A stretch of 64,000 bases of DNA from assembly GCF_001677955.1 (NCBI RefSeq), contig NZ_LELA01000030.1:1-64000 (forward strand), in the 5' to 3' direction. Shown one piece after another: positions 42,196-51,506 of the stretch. The notes below the pieces were generated by a model. It had not been told where the DNA came from, did not search any database, and saw only the letters and a list, made by a program, of their open reading frames with translations. Within the stretch, counting starts at the first letter, position 1. Each line of letters begins with the position of its first letter. The position numbers and the translations under genes were made by a program. The DNA is from Chryseobacterium sp. BGARF1 (GTDB taxonomy: Bacteria; Bacteroidota; Bacteroidia; Flavobacteriales; Weeksellaceae).

Positions 42196-42276
42196 CTAGT
42201 TTCTTTCTTTTCTAGCTGTTACAAAATAAGAAGTAACAATAACTGCACATGTAGCGATACCAATATAAGCGATCAT
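42196..42276 (-). CDS. 26-residue single-helix membrane peptide
   Basis: The reading frame MIAYIGIATCAVIVTSYFVT followed by ARKERN and a TAG stop is one hydrophobic helix plus a positively charged tail, a typical small bacterial membrane protein with the tail in the cytoplasm. It lies alone in a 534-base gap. An AT-rich leader precedes it. The architecture recalls KdpF-like mini-proteins, but no Kdp genes are here. The rest of 42277-42610 contains no recognisable feature. Confidence 0.5.
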   Translation of the reverse strand: MIAYIGIATCAVIVTSYFVTARKERN

Positions 42277-42610
42277 AATTTTTGAATTTTTAAATTATTA
42301 ATTATTTATTGCGAATTTTATAATTGCAATATTACAACTTTCAAATGACGTGCCAAATTGAATTGTTATGATGTATATCAGTGTTTTATGAGTGTGAGGA
42401 TGTGTTTTTAGGTGAATTTAGTATTAATGGATTGATTGCTTTAGGTGTAAAATGTTTTTGTTTTTAATTATTTAATTCATAAAAAATTAAGAATCTGTTA
42501 ATGTTTTTGTATTTGTTGTTTTCAGGTTGACAATATCAAGGAAATAGAATGTAAAGCATATTAAATGTTAGAAACATTAAAAACTGACATTTTTGCATTC
42601 AATTTTTATG

Positions 42611-43591
42611 TCATTTTGTTCTTGGTTTTCCAAAAGGGTTGTAAGAAAGTCCTACATTGAAATAAAAAGATGGTTTTGCATTGGATTCAAAAATATAATC
42701 TTTCTGAGATTCTTTCTTTTCAAAAATCCTTGAATTTGGTGTTGCTCTGAGTCCTGTTTTTAATGTTCCGATAAAATTTCCACCTAAATGATGTTCATAA
42801 ATTGCTCCGGAATTGATCTCCAATTGCCTGAATTCATATGTTTTTCCTGACGGATAAAGATAGAAAGAAGTAGTATCCATCTCAGTTCCAAATGAAATTC
42901 TTCCGTTTGAAAAAATATCTTTTCTCACCAAAACTTTCTTTGGTAAAATAATATCTGCAACCCAGCCATTATCAAATTTATGTTCATAAGTAAAAATCGG
43001 TAACGCAGGAATTGGCGTACTTGGGTCTATTAAAACAGCGATACCCAAGGTCATTTTAGTTTTTGCATTGGCTTTTAAAACCAAACTTCCGGTCATCATT
43101 CCTCTAATTCTTTCAAAATGCTGATTGCTTCCATCAACAGAAGCGGTGGCAGAATAAATAGCTATTTTATTAAAAAGTTTTGAAAAATAAGTAACATTAA
43201 CAGCCTCAGAATGATAATGGAAATTACCTTTATTGGTATTTTCATCGGAGAAAATATTGATGTTGTTTTCTGAATTAACAGAAGTGAAGCGATAATTTAA
43301 TGATCCACTCAACATCCATTTTCTGTTTTTAATAAAATAAACATTGGCATTCGCTTTTACCTGTTGAAAAGATTTGATCTTATTTTCTGGTAGATCGCTT
43401 CCATAAAGTTCAGGTGAAAATTGATAAGGCGTAACCTGGGTAAATTCGATATTTAAATCTCGGGCTTGAGGAAATTTATCGGTCACGAAAGCAACTACTT
43501 TATGCGGAATACTGTCTCTTTTTTGAGCTGAAACAATTGTTGCAACAGGAATAAGTGCAAAAGTGATGAAATTCTTTTTAAATAGGATCAT
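42611..43591 (-). CDS. Outer-membrane beta-barrel protein, DUF6268-like
   Basis: The 326-residue protein has a signal peptide (FITFALIPVATIVSA, about 8-22) and a mature part of alternating amphipathic strands ending near SFYFNVGLSYNPFGKPRTK, as for an outer-membrane barrel. Segments like NRKWMLSGSLNYRF and TLGIAVLIDPSTPIPALPIF fit the DUF6268 family; the assignment is from memory and moderate. It is followed upstream in the same orientation by a 142-residue cytosolic protein, seven bases away. Confidence 0.65.
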   Translation of the reverse strand: MILFKKNFITFALIPVATIVSAQKRDSIPHKVVAFVTDKFPQARDLNIEFTQVTPYQFSPELYGSDLPENKIKSFQQVKANANVYFIKNRKWMLSGSLNYRFTSVNSENNINIFSDENTNKGNFHYHSEAVNVTYFSKLFNKIAIYSATASVDGSNQHFERIRGMMTGSLVLKANAKTKMTLGIAVLIDPSTPIPALPIFTYEHKFDNGWVADIILPKKVLVRKDIFSNGRISFGTEMDTTSFYLYPSGKTYEFRQLEINSGAIYEHHLGGNFIGTLKTGLRATPNSRIFEKKESQKDYIFESNAKPSFYFNVGLSYNPFGKPRTK

Positions 43592-43597
43592 AAAAAT

Positions 43598-44026
43598 TTA
43601 CTTGATGGCGTTGATGGTAGACTGAAAAAAATTGAACATAAATATTCTGTCATAAAAAGTTTCTATAGCATTTAGCTGAATAAAATCCATATACTTTTCA
43701 GCTTTTGAAGCATTTTCTTCCTCTACAAAAACAAACCATAATTCCTGGATCTGATGATGGCTTTTAAAAAGTTCAGATTCATAAATATCCAAAGCATGAG
43801 AATGCTTCATATCGTAAAATAAGACCCCTTTTTTTTCTCCATTTTCTTCGATGATGTTGATTGGATGATGGATGTAATCGATCACTTTCAGGCTTTCATT
43901 GTAAGATGCTATAAAGTGATGCAGATCGATCAATTGGATGACTTTTTCTTCCTGCTGAGAATCGGTCATAAAATAACACTCCTGTGTAATTTGCTCGGTG
44001 AGTTTCTGAAAAACGTTTAATTCCAT
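43598..44026 (-). CDS. Hypothetical cytosolic protein
   Basis: The 142-residue protein lacks a signal peptide and membrane helices. It is rich in His and acidic residues (IDLHHFIASYNESLKVIDYI, LFKSHHQIQELWFVFVEEEN). I do not recognise a family. It is cotranscribed with the barrel gene (seven-base gap) and divergent from the LytS-type kinase gene. Confidence 0.6.
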   Translation of the reverse strand: MELNVFQKLTEQITQECYFMTDSQQEEKVIQLIDLHHFIASYNESLKVIDYIHHPINIIEENGEKKGVLFYDMKHSHALDIYESELFKSHHQIQELWFVFVEEENASKAEKYMDFIQLNAIETFYDRIFMFNFFQSTINAIK

Positions 44027-44189
44027 GTCTTGAATAAATTTTACAAGACAAAGGAATAGAGAAAAGGCTTTGGGAATTGGTTTTTTATACCAACTGCCTT
44101 ACAAATTCTACCAAATACCACGTTTTGAAATTTTGTATAATAAAGTGCAGGGTTTGTATAATAATATGCTGTTTGATGACGTTATTAGT

Positions 44190-44197
44190 TATTTTTG
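44190..44197 (+). promoter_or_regulatory. -7 promoter box for the LytS/LytTR operon
   Basis: TATTTTTG matches TAnnTTTG, 29 bases before the ATG at 44226. A TTTG lies 14 bases upstream (44172-44175), closer than the usual spacing of a -33 box. Confidence 0.5.
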
Positions 44198-44225
44198 TTT
44201 ACAATTAACAAGATCAGATATTTTA

Positions 44226-45302
44226 ATGAATTGTAAGACTAAAGAATTAAACGATACGATGGTGATCGATTTTCTGGTGGAAGATCGTTACCGTTTGTTG
44301 AGGCACGTTGTTTCGGCGATTTGTTTCTTTATATTTCTGTACTTCGCAGATTTTTGGCATTGGTATAAGGAAGGATACCGATATTTTGTTTTGCTTTTCG
44401 TTTTTGTATCGTTGATTGGGATGGCATATATTAATATCTATGTTTTGGTGCCGCTTTTCTTCTTTAAAACCCGTTATGTAATTTACTTTTTATTGCTTTT
44501 CACCTTGGGAATTGTCGGTCTTAATTTAATCGGGAACTGTTTTGAGATCTTCTTTGCAGAATATAAAATTGAAGGTCTGGAGAATGATGCCCGAAGAGGT
44601 GGGCTTTATGAAGGAATTATGATCTGTATTCCTATTATTTTGGTGAGTACAACGGTGAAACTTATTCAGAAATGGACAAAAGATAACAAGAGAATTGTAG
44701 AACTGAGCAATCTGACTTTGAAAATGGAACTTAATGAATTGCGAAATCAGATCAACCCACATTTTTTATTTAATATGATGAATAATGTGAAAGCTTTGAT
44801 AAGAACAGATCCTGAAAAAGCAACCGTTGTCATTATGAAGTTATCAGAATTTCTGCGTTACCAACTTTATGAAAACAACGAAGAAAAAACGTTACTCACT
44901 TCCGAAATTGATTTTTTGTCTAATTTTCTGAACCTTGAAAAAATAAGAAGAGAAGATTTCCAAATTTATATCGACAGCAAAACCGATAAAAGAACTTTAA
45001 ACAGCACCTTCATTCCGCCTAATTTATTTACCACGTTTGTAGAAAATGCCGTCAAACACAGTGTAGATATCAGTGGAAAAGAATCTTATGTGAAAGTAAA
45101 TATCGAAATTAAAGATAAAACTCTTCACTTTGAATGCCGAAATTCTCAAAATTCAGAGTTTCCAATTCCCGAAACTATTTATGGCGGACTTGGATTGGTG
45201 AATATCAAAAGAAGACTGGAGCTGCTTTACAAAAATACTTTTACGCTGGAGATCAATTCCACCAAAAACGAATATATTGTAAATCTAATAATTCCTGTAT
45301 GA
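44226..45302 (+). CDS. LytS/YehU-type sensor histidine kinase
   Basis: I start at ATG 44226 (MNCKTKELNDTMVIDFLVED) because the -7 box lies just upstream, although the frame stays open to 44070; this gives 358 residues. Four membrane helices (about 30-160) precede a His_kinase domain with the phospho-accepting histidine in NQINPHFLFNMMNNVKALIR and the ATP-binding region in PPNLFTTFVENAVKHSV and IYGGLGLVNIKRRLELLY. It has no extracellular sensor domain. Its stop codon overlaps the regulator's start (ATGA), so kinase and regulator are translationally coupled. Confidence 0.9.
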   Translation: MNCKTKELNDTMVIDFLVEDRYRLLRHVVSAICFFIFLYFADFWHWYKEGYRYFVLLFVFVSLIGMAYINIYVLVPLFFFKTRYVIYFLLLFTLGIVGLNLIGNCFEIFFAEYKIEGLENDARRGGLYEGIMICIPIILVSTTVKLIQKWTKDNKRIVELSNLTLKMELNELRNQINPHFLFNMMNNVKALIRTDPEKATVVIMKLSEFLRYQLYENNEEKTLLTSEIDFLSNFLNLEKIRREDFQIYIDSKTDKRTLNSTFIPPNLFTTFVENAVKHSVDISGKESYVKVNIEIKDKTLHFECRNSQNSEFPIPETIYGGLGLVNIKRRLELLYKNTFTLEINSTKNEYIVNLIIPV

Positions 45303-46024
45303 ACTGTATTATTGTAGATGATGAGCCTTTGGCAAAAGCAGAAATGCAGTCGTTGATCCTTGAAGTTTCAAAGATCAATATTTTAGGAACATTTTCCAAT
45401 GCTCCTGCAGCGTTAGAGTTTTTAAAAACCAATGTTGTCGATCTTATTTTTTTGGATATAGAAATGCCTTTGGTGACGGGTTTAGAATTTGCGAAAATGC
45501 TTCCCAAAGAATGTCTGGTAATTTTCACAACGGCATATTCTCAGTATGCTTTGAAAAGCTATGAGCTCGATGCCATCGACTATTTGTTAAAACCAATAGA
45601 AAAAACCCGCCTGGAAAAAGCAATTGGAAAAGCAATTCTTTATCATCAGTTACTTTCACAAGGAACGGTGAAAAATACGGTTGAATCGAATACCAAAGAG
45701 TTTCTGTTCATCAAAGCAGACAGAAGATTTTATAAGCTCAATTTTGATGAGATCAAATTTATCGAAGGTTTAAAAGATTATGTCGTTATCCATACAAAGA
45801 CTCAAAAGCTGATCACGGCGATGAATCTTAAGACCATTCATCAAAAACTTCCGGCAGAAATTTTCTCCAGAGTAAGCAAATCTTTTGTGGTTAATTTAAA
45901 TGTAATCGATTCTTTTGATAATCATAATATTTACATCGACGAATCTGAGATTCCTTTGGGTGAAGTCTACAGGTCTGCATTTTTCAATGCTTATTCGGGA
46001 GGCTCACTAAATTTGGAGGTCTAA
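45299..46024 (+). CDS. LytTR-type response regulator
   Basis: I start at ATG 45299 (MNCIIVDDEPLAKAEMQSL), the normal receiver N-terminus, overlapping the kinase stop; this gives 241 residues. The receiver has the acidic pair in VDDEP, the phospho-accepting Asp in LIFLDIEMPLVTG (about 54), Thr in FTTAYSQYALKS and Lys in LLKPIEK. The C-terminal LytTR DNA-binding domain contains FLFIKADRRFYKLNFDEIKF and IFSRVSKSFVVNLNVIDSFD. It regulates unknown targets, probably activated by the kinase encoded just upstream. Confidence 0.93.
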   Translation: MNCIIVDDEPLAKAEMQSLILEVSKINILGTFSNAPAALEFLKTNVVDLIFLDIEMPLVTGLEFAKMLPKECLVIFTTAYSQYALKSYELDAIDYLLKPIEKTRLEKAIGKAILYHQLLSQGTVKNTVESNTKEFLFIKADRRFYKLNFDEIKFIEGLKDYVVIHTKTQKLITAMNLKTIHQKLPAEIFSRVSKSFVVNLNVIDSFDNHNIYIDESEIPLGEVYRSAFFNAYSGGSLNLEV

Positions 46025-46030
46025 ATTTTC

Positions 46031-46066
46031 AAAAATAGAATGTTTCTAAAATGTTCTATTTTTTCT
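46031..46066 (+). terminator. Terminator of the LytS/LytTR operon
   Basis: AAAAATAGAA and TTCTATTTTT form a 10-bp stem followed by T residues. It overlaps the stop codon of the convergent methyltransferase gene. Confidence 0.7.
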
Positions 46067-46682
46067 TTCCTAAAAATCGAATTACCGAGCCTGTACCATT
46101 GTGAAAAATCCCTTCATTAAGTTCTATTTCTGTTTCCACCAATTCAATAATATCATATTCCGGAAAATCAGATCTCATTTCATCAATTGAGAATAGAGAT
46201 TCTATATCTTTCGGACCGCCAACTTTTTCGTCTTTTAAGACAAAATCTAAATGTTTTTTGCTGAAAGCTTCAAAAATAATATAACCTCCTTTACGCAAAT
46301 ATGTATCTAACATTTTATGGATTGAAGATTTAATATCCGCAGGAAAATGAGCGTAAATTAAAGCAATGACATCAAACTGTTCTTTCTGGAAGTTCAAATT
46401 TTGCAATTCGCCAACTTGATAATCAATTTCTACGTTGTTGTTTTCTGCCAGTTGTAATGCTTTATTTTTTCCTTCAGAACTGATGTCAAAAGCAGAAACA
46501 TTCCATCCGAGTTGAGCGGCAAAAACAGCATTTCGACCTTCACCTTCTGCAGGAAAAAGAACAGAACCCGTTTCCAGTTTTTGCAGTTGTTCTTTTAAAT
46601 AATTGTTGGGTTGTGTTCCATAAGCAAATTCATCATTGCTGTATCTTTCGTTCCATCGGTCAAGCCATTTATTGTCGGTCAT
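46056..46682 (-). CDS. Class I SAM-dependent methyltransferase (TehB-like)
   Basis: The 208-residue protein starts [20 protein letters not shown], typical of TehB/thiopurine-type methyltransferases. The SAM-binding motif I is [20 protein letters not shown] (about 40-59), motif [15 protein letters not shown], and the post-motif [19 protein letters not shown]. Acceptor substrate unknown; relatives methylate small molecules including metalloids. It is tail-to-tail with the LytTR gene. Confidence 0.85.
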   Translation of the reverse strand: MTDNKWLDRWNERYSNDEFAYGTQPNNYLKEQLQKLETGSVLFPAEGEGRNAVFAAQLGWNVSAFDISSEGKNKALQLAENNNVEIDYQVGELQNLNFQKEQFDVIALIYAHFPADIKSSIHKMLDTYLRKGGYIIFEAFSKKHLDFVLKDEKVGGPKDIESLFSIDEMRSDFPEYDIIELVETEIELNEGIFHNGTGSVIRFLGKKK

Positions 46683-46741
46683 TTCATGTAATTAAGGTTT
46701 TATAAATTTAGAATATTTTTTTGTTCTTAAAAACATGATTT

Positions 46742-47473
46742 TTAATACAGTTTCTGGTCGTTTTCGCAGAAGAAACTTGTGCGTTTTCCTTTTCCCGTAT
46801 CTTGTTTAATAACCTCTTCACCACATTTTGGGCAGTTTTTCTGATGATAGATCTGAAAATGTTTACTCAAGACATTCGCTTTTTTCCATTTTTTGAAATC
46901 GAAACTGTAATTTCTTGCTTCTGAAATGATCTCCTTTAATTTTTTTGGAGGTAAATTTCCAATCAGACTTTCCGGATGAATTCCAATTCTGAATAAAGCT
47001 TCATTTTTAATGATGTTTCCAACTCCTGAAAAAATATCCTGGTTCATCAAGGCATCACAAATCATCATTTTAGGATCTTCTTTTAAAACTTTTTCAGTTT
47101 TTTCTGGATTCCATTTGCCGCTCATCACATCAGCTTCCCAATCGATTTTCTTAAGAAAACTTTCATCCACAATTTTTACCGAGCACGTATAAAAATACAT
47201 TCCACCATCTTTGAAAGTGAGTCCTAATCGTAGCGTTTCGATATCTTTTCTTTTATACAAACTGTAAGAGCCAAACATCAATAAATGGATCTTGAAAATA
47301 ATTGTATCAAAGATTAAATAAGTTTGTTTTCCAAAAGTTTTTATTTCACGCAGAATTTCTCCTTTTATTTCGGGAGCTTTAGGGATTTCGCTTCCATCAG
47401 CTTCAATTACCTTTTCACCTACAAATTTTTGCAGATTTTCTTTCATTAAAACAATTGTAGGACCTTCAGGCAT
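46742..47473 (-). CDS. Fpg/Nei-family DNA glycosylase (endonuclease VIII-like)
   Basis: The 243-residue protein starts MPEGPTIVLMKENLQKFVGE, where Pro2 would be the Schiff-base nucleophile and Glu3 the general acid of bifunctional Fpg/Nei glycosylases. The helix-two-turn-helix (ALMNQDIFSGVGNIIKNEAL, about 141-160) binds DNA. The C-terminus has a zinc-finger start CPKCGEEV and FFCEND, but the usual last cysteine is not obvious, so the finger may be incomplete. It would excise oxidised pyrimidines. Confidence 0.85.
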   Translation of the reverse strand: MPEGPTIVLMKENLQKFVGEKVIEADGSEIPKAPEIKGEILREIKTFGKQTYLIFDTIIFKIHLLMFGSYSLYKRKDIETLRLGLTFKDGGMYFYTCSVKIVDESFLKKIDWEADVMSGKWNPEKTEKVLKEDPKMMICDALMNQDIFSGVGNIIKNEALFRIGIHPESLIGNLPPKKLKEIISEARNYSFDFKKWKKANVLSKHFQIYHQKNCPKCGEEVIKQDTGKGKRTSFFCENDQKLY

Positions 47474-47541
47474 GAGTTGGTTTTTAAAGAAAAACTCAAA
47501 TATTATTCCTTTAAAAGTAAAAATTGAATTAATTTTGAAAA

Positions 47542-48900
47542 ATGATGAATTTGAACCAAATTTTTACCAGTCAGCGTACCGGTAATAATCCAAATACTAC
47601 AGCTTCAAGAACAGATTTTCAGAGAGATTTTGATCGAATTATCTTTTCTTCGGCTTTCAGAAGATTACAAAATAAAACGCAGGTTTTTCCACTTCCGGGA
47701 AGTGTTTTTGTACATAATAGACTTACACATTCTTTAGAGGTTTCTTCTGTTGGAAGGAGTTTAGGAAGCGTGATCGGCGAATTTATTGCTGAAAATTTTA
47801 AAAGTGACCTTACAGAAGATTCAAAGAATTTTTACAACCATAATTTAGGAAATGTAATTGCTGCAGCCTGTCTTTGTCATGATGTGGGGAACCCCGCTTT
47901 CGGACATTCGGGTGAAGATGCAATTGCCAGTTATTTTGATAAAAATGAAAATGATCTTAAATTTAAATTTTTAGAGAAAGAATGGGCTGATTTGGTTAAT
48001 TTTGAAGGAAACGCCAATGCTATTCGTGTTTTGGCACATCAGCAACAGGGAAAAGATTTTGGAGGAGCTCAGTTGACTTTTACGACACTGGCAAGTATTG
48101 CAAAATATCCTTGTGAAGCGGTTGCCAAGAAAAAAGGAATTGTTCACAGAAAGAAATTTGGTTTTTTTCAAAATGAAAAAGAAACTTTTCTGGAAATAGC
48201 GAAAGGTGTTAATCTGATCCAGGAAAATGATGAACCTTATATCTTCAAAAGACATCCTTTTGTTTGGTTGGTAGAAGCTGCTGATGATATCTGCTACAAT
48301 ATTATTGACATGGAAGATGCTCATCGATTGGGGATTATTTCAAGCTCAGACTGCGAAAACCTTTTCTTAGATCTTATTGAATCTGAAAATCAAAATATTA
48401 AAAAAGTAAAAGATAAGTTGGTAGCAATTTCTAATGATAATGAAAGAGTTTCTTATCTAAGAGCTAAAGTTATCAATGCTCTGATCAATAAGTCGATTGA
48501 GAGTTTTAAAACGAATTTTACCACAATTTTGCAGGGAAATTTAGATAAAGGGTTGCTTGATATTTACAGGGACGGAAATAAAGCTTTACAAGAAATAGAA
48601 AAATATTCTATTGCAAAAATTTACAATCATAAGGCGGTTGTAGAGATAGAAAATGCAGGCTACAACGTAATGTATGAATTGCTGGATCATTTTATTCCAT
48701 CAGTTTTAAAAGCAAAAGATGAGCGAAAATCTTACGACAAAATGGCGCTGAAACTTCTTCCTCAACAATTTATATATGAAGAGGGGAGCGATTACCAGAA
48801 AACTTTGGGGGTAATCGATTTTGTTTCTGGAATGACCGATAATTACGCAACTGACCTTTATCGAAAAATAAAAGGAATTGATATCGGGATGACGATGTAA
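47542..48900 (+). CDS. dgt: Deoxyguanosinetriphosphate triphosphohydrolase
   Basis: The 452-residue HD-domain protein hydrolyses dGTP (or other dNTPs) to the nucleoside and triphosphate. Landmarks are SRTDFQRDFDRIIFSSAFRR (about 22-41), NRLTHSLEVSSVGRSLG with the first metal His, LCHDVGNPAFGHSGEDAI with the HD pair (about 112-129), and PFVWLVEAADDICYNIIDME. A possible -7 box (TAATTTTG, 47530-47537) lies unusually close to the ATG, so the transcript may be nearly leaderless. It is divergent from the Fpg/Nei gene. Confidence 0.93.
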   Translation: MMNLNQIFTSQRTGNNPNTTASRTDFQRDFDRIIFSSAFRRLQNKTQVFPLPGSVFVHNRLTHSLEVSSVGRSLGSVIGEFIAENFKSDLTEDSKNFYNHNLGNVIAAACLCHDVGNPAFGHSGEDAIASYFDKNENDLKFKFLEKEWADLVNFEGNANAIRVLAHQQQGKDFGGAQLTFTTLASIAKYPCEAVAKKKGIVHRKKFGFFQNEKETFLEIAKGVNLIQENDEPYIFKRHPFVWLVEAADDICYNIIDMEDAHRLGIISSSDCENLFLDLIESENQNIKKVKDKLVAISNDNERVSYLRAKVINALINKSIESFKTNFTTILQGNLDKGLLDIYRDGNKALQEIEKYSIAKIYNHKAVVEIENAGYNVMYELLDHFIPSVLKAKDERKSYDKMALKLLPQQFIYEEGSDYQKTLGVIDFVSGMTDNYATDLYRKIKGIDIGMTM

Positions 48901-48913
48901 AATTTAAAAATAA

Positions 48914-49630
48914 TTAAAGAATGAATGGCGTAGTGAAAATTACGCTTTCATTTTTAGATTGGTCTGGCGTAGAATAAATAGCTTTAATCATCAATTGATT
49001 ATCTTTGAATTCAAAGATTAAAGTGCTTATCTTTAAGCTGTTAATCTGCCAGTTTTTGAGATGGAATTCTTTTGAGAATTTTCCATCAATCGTAAAGGAA
49101 GCGTAGTTTTCTCTTTTTATAACGGTTTCAATTCTGTCAAAATAAAATTCGCCGTTGCATTCACTACTTTCACCCGTTGCATGGAGAAGTTGCAGCGGAA
49201 TAAAAAGTGCAATTTTATCTGGCTTATTGAGTTGTAGATTCGATTTCATTTCCTCTGTTTTGCCATTTTCATCTTCTGGGAAGCTTTCTGTGTAAGTAAG
49301 TGGAATGTGAATTTCTTTATCACCCAACAATTTTAAAGTGAAACCGGGAACAAAAAAGTTTTCGTAAGTCTGTAAAAGCGGAACCAGATCTAATCCCGTG
49401 AAAGCACCATGACCACTTGGCGAAGTGCTGACTCCGTAATTGGAATAGAACGTTTTTTGAGATATTTTTGAGAGTTCGGCAACCAAATTTTTCTTAGCAT
49501 AAATAAAATCATTGTAATCACTGTCTTTACTAGATAAATAAATGCCATTCAATCTTGGATAATACATGAGTTTATTTTGAGCTTTTATGCTACAAAGACC
49601 GAACAGCAGAATGATAAAAGTGATTTTCAT
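48914..49630 (-). CDS. Exported protein of unknown function
   Basis: The 238-residue protein has a signal peptide (ITFIILLFGLCSIKA, about 3-17) and a beta-rich mature region with TFYSNYGVSTSPSGHGAFTG and HIPLTYTESFPEDENGKTEE. One mature cysteine is present (SSECNGEFYF). I do not recognise a family. It is convergent with dgt and divergent from the SPFH gene. Confidence 0.6.
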   Translation of the reverse strand: MKITFIILLFGLCSIKAQNKLMYYPRLNGIYLSSKDSDYNDFIYAKKNLVAELSKISQKTFYSNYGVSTSPSGHGAFTGLDLVPLLQTYENFFVPGFTLKLLGDKEIHIPLTYTESFPEDENGKTEEMKSNLQLNKPDKIALFIPLQLLHATGESSECNGEFYFDRIETVIKRENYASFTIDGKFSKEFHLKNWQINSLKISTLIFEFKDNQLMIKAIYSTPDQSKNESVIFTTPFIL

Positions 49631-49712
49631 GATGTTTTATTTAAGATTTAAATATATGTTATTTCAAATAAATAAATTATCTTTAAGAAATTCATAAATA
49701 AATAAAACAAAT

Positions 49713-50660
49713 ATGGTGTATGTAGGTATTTTGGTCTTTTTCGGACTTGTCACATTATTCGCTTCTTTCTTTACGGTAAAGCAGGAATCTGCGGCTGTTG
49801 TAGAAAGATTAGGAAAATTTTTGAAAGTGAGCCACGCCGGTTTACATTTGAAAATTCCGTTTCTTGATCAGATTTCAAAACGTCTGAACCTTAGAATTCA
49901 GCAATTGGATGTGATGATTGATACTAAAACTTTAGATAATGTTTTCATTAAAATGAAAGTTTCTGTACAGTATCAGGTCATCAGAGAAAATGTAAAAGAC
50001 GCCTATTATCGTCTGGAAAATCCTGAAAATCAGATTACATCTTATGTTTTTGATGTGGTACGTGCAGAGGTTCCAAAAACGAAATTAGATGATGTTTTCG
50101 TAAGAAAAGATGATATTGCCAATGCGGTAAAAAATGAACTGCAGGAGGCGATGCAAAGTTATGGATATGACATTATTAAAGCTTTGGTAACCGATATCGA
50201 TCCGGACGAACAGGTAAAACACGCTATGAACAGGATTAACGCTGCAGAACGTGAAAAAACCGCTGCTGAATACGAATCTGAAGCACAAAGAATTAGAATT
50301 GTTGCCGTGGCAAAAGCTGAAGCTGAATCTAAAAAATTGCAAGGGCAAGGTATCGCAGATCAAAGAAGAGAAATTGCAAAAGGATTGGAAGAATCTGTAA
50401 AAATGCTGAATGCAGCCAATATCAATGCGCAGGAAGCTTCTGCATTAATCGTTGTTACGCAGCATTATGATACATTGAGTTCTATTGGAGCAAACAACAG
50501 AAGTAATTTAGTGCTATTGCCTAATTCTCCAACAGCAGCAAGTTCTATGCTGAATGATTTGGTTGTTTCTATGGCGGCAACGCAAAAAATGGAAGAAACG
50601 AATAAAACACAGCCTCAAAATCCTCCAAAAAACAAAGGTTTTGAAGGATCGTCGTTTTAA
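49713..50660 (+). CDS. SPFH / band-7 domain protein (stomatin-like)
   Basis: The 315-residue protein has an N-terminal membrane hairpin (VYVGILVFFGLVTLFASFF). The band-7 domain follows (about 25-200): KQESAAVVERLGKFLKVSHA, GLHLKIPFLDQISKRLNLRI, VRAEVPKTKLDDVFVRKDDI. A long coiled coil (NAAEREKTAAEYESEAQRIR) precedes an Ala-rich end. Such proteins form membrane-associated rings that organise lipid domains or modulate proteases. No NfeD partner gene is adjacent. A strong terminator follows. Confidence 0.92.
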   Translation: MVYVGILVFFGLVTLFASFFTVKQESAAVVERLGKFLKVSHAGLHLKIPFLDQISKRLNLRIQQLDVMIDTKTLDNVFIKMKVSVQYQVIRENVKDAYYRLENPENQITSYVFDVVRAEVPKTKLDDVFVRKDDIANAVKNELQEAMQSYGYDIIKALVTDIDPDEQVKHAMNRINAAEREKTAAEYESEAQRIRIVAVAKAEAESKKLQGQGIADQRREIAKGLEESVKMLNAANINAQEASALIVVTQHYDTLSSIGANNRSNLVLLPNSPTAASSMLNDLVVSMAATQKMEETNKTQPQNPPKNKGFEGSSF

Positions 50661-50672
50661 TCATCAAAATAC

Positions 50673-50708
50673 AAATCCCTTTCAAAATTAATTGAAAGGG
50701 ATTTTTTT
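50673..50708. terminator. Terminator of the SPFH gene (bidirectional)
   Basis: AAATCCCTTTCAA and TTGAAAGGGATTT form a 13-bp stem with a T run on the plus strand. Confidence 0.85.
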
Positions 50709-51054
50709 ATTTTTTGGTTTTAGAAACCTGCTTTATTAAAGTGTATTTTATTGAAGAAGCATCCATTGGTGGATTTTCGATTTTTTCTGTTTTCACTTTT
50801 AAAACATATTCATATCCCGGTTCGTAAGTGAAACCTTCAATGTTGGTATAGAAATTTTGCCAGCTATCAGATGCTTTTTCTTTTACCTGAAGACATTTCA
50901 TAGGAGCAACTCCTGTGCAATCTGCTGTTTCAGGACCTACAATAAATGTTTTTTCATTTTCTGCTGTTGAGTTGGGCATCGGCTTACATTGTGATAAAAC
51001 AAATAAAGACGATACTAGTAAAGTTCCTTTTAGGAAGAGTTTCGCATTTTTCAT
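50707..51054 (-). CDS. DUF4377-domain lipoprotein
   Basis: The 115-residue protein has a lipoprotein signal (LVSSLFVLSQC, Cys at about 23). The mature part FIVGPETADCTGVAPMKCLQ ... WQNFYTNIEGFTYEPGYEYV matches the DUF4377 (META-like) family and contains a cysteine pair. These are periplasmic lipoproteins of unknown function. It is convergent with the SPFH gene. Confidence 0.8.
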   Translation of the reverse strand: MKNAKLFLKGTLLVSSLFVLSQCKPMPNSTAENEKTFIVGPETADCTGVAPMKCLQVKEKASDSWQNFYTNIEGFTYEPGYEYVLKVKTEKIENPPMDASSIKYTLIKQVSKTKK

Positions 51055-51104
51055 AACTTCATATAATTTGGGGGTTGGTTTACAAGTTTTGTGCCAAAGA
51101 AAAT

Positions 51105-51425
51105 TCAGGATTGTTTTCCATTAAATTTCTGTTTTCCGATTAAAAGCTCAAAAAACAGCTTAAAATCAGACATTAAAGACCAAAGCGGATACCTGAAAGT
51201 TGCAGGTTTATTTCTTTCAATAAAAGCGTGACTGAGCCAAGCAAAACCATATCCAAATATCGGAATATACCATAAGAATCTTTCTTTACCAGTATATATT
51301 ACAAAACCAATGACGAGAAAAACAGATAGAATTCCCAGAAAATGAAAAATCCTGGTTCCCAATTTCTTGTGTTCACCGAGGTAAAACTCATAGAACTCAT
51401 CATATGTTTTGATTCTTTCAGACAT
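51105..51425 (-). CDS. DUF962 / Mpo1-like membrane protein
   Basis: The 106-residue protein matches the DUF962 family related to yeast Mpo1, a dioxygenase of fatty-acid alpha-oxidation. It opens IKTYDEFYEFYLGEHKKLGT and has the histidines RIFHFLGILS and AWLSHAFIERNKPATF, probable metal ligands, plus about two to three membrane helices. The residue pattern is complete. Confidence 0.8.
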   Translation of the reverse strand: MSERIKTYDEFYEFYLGEHKKLGTRIFHFLGILSVFLVIGFVIYTGKERFLWYIPIFGYGFAWLSHAFIERNKPATFRYPLWSLMSDFKLFFELLIGKQKFNGKQS

Positions 51426-51506
51426 GGCATTATAGTTTAAAGTTCCTAAAGAACCTTAGCAATAATTTCGCCAATTATTAGAGCTGTTTAAATTTCCACA
51501 AAAAAT

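Noticed and set aside
42277..42610. Further small genes in the 334-base gap
   Set aside because: No frame with a start and plausible protein composition was found on either strand; the DNA is AT-rich without strong hairpins.
45134..45298. N-terminal extension of the LytTR regulator (55 residues)
   Set aside because: It lies in the kinase gene in another frame and lacks receiver-domain features; ATG 45299 gives the standard MNCIIVDDEP start.
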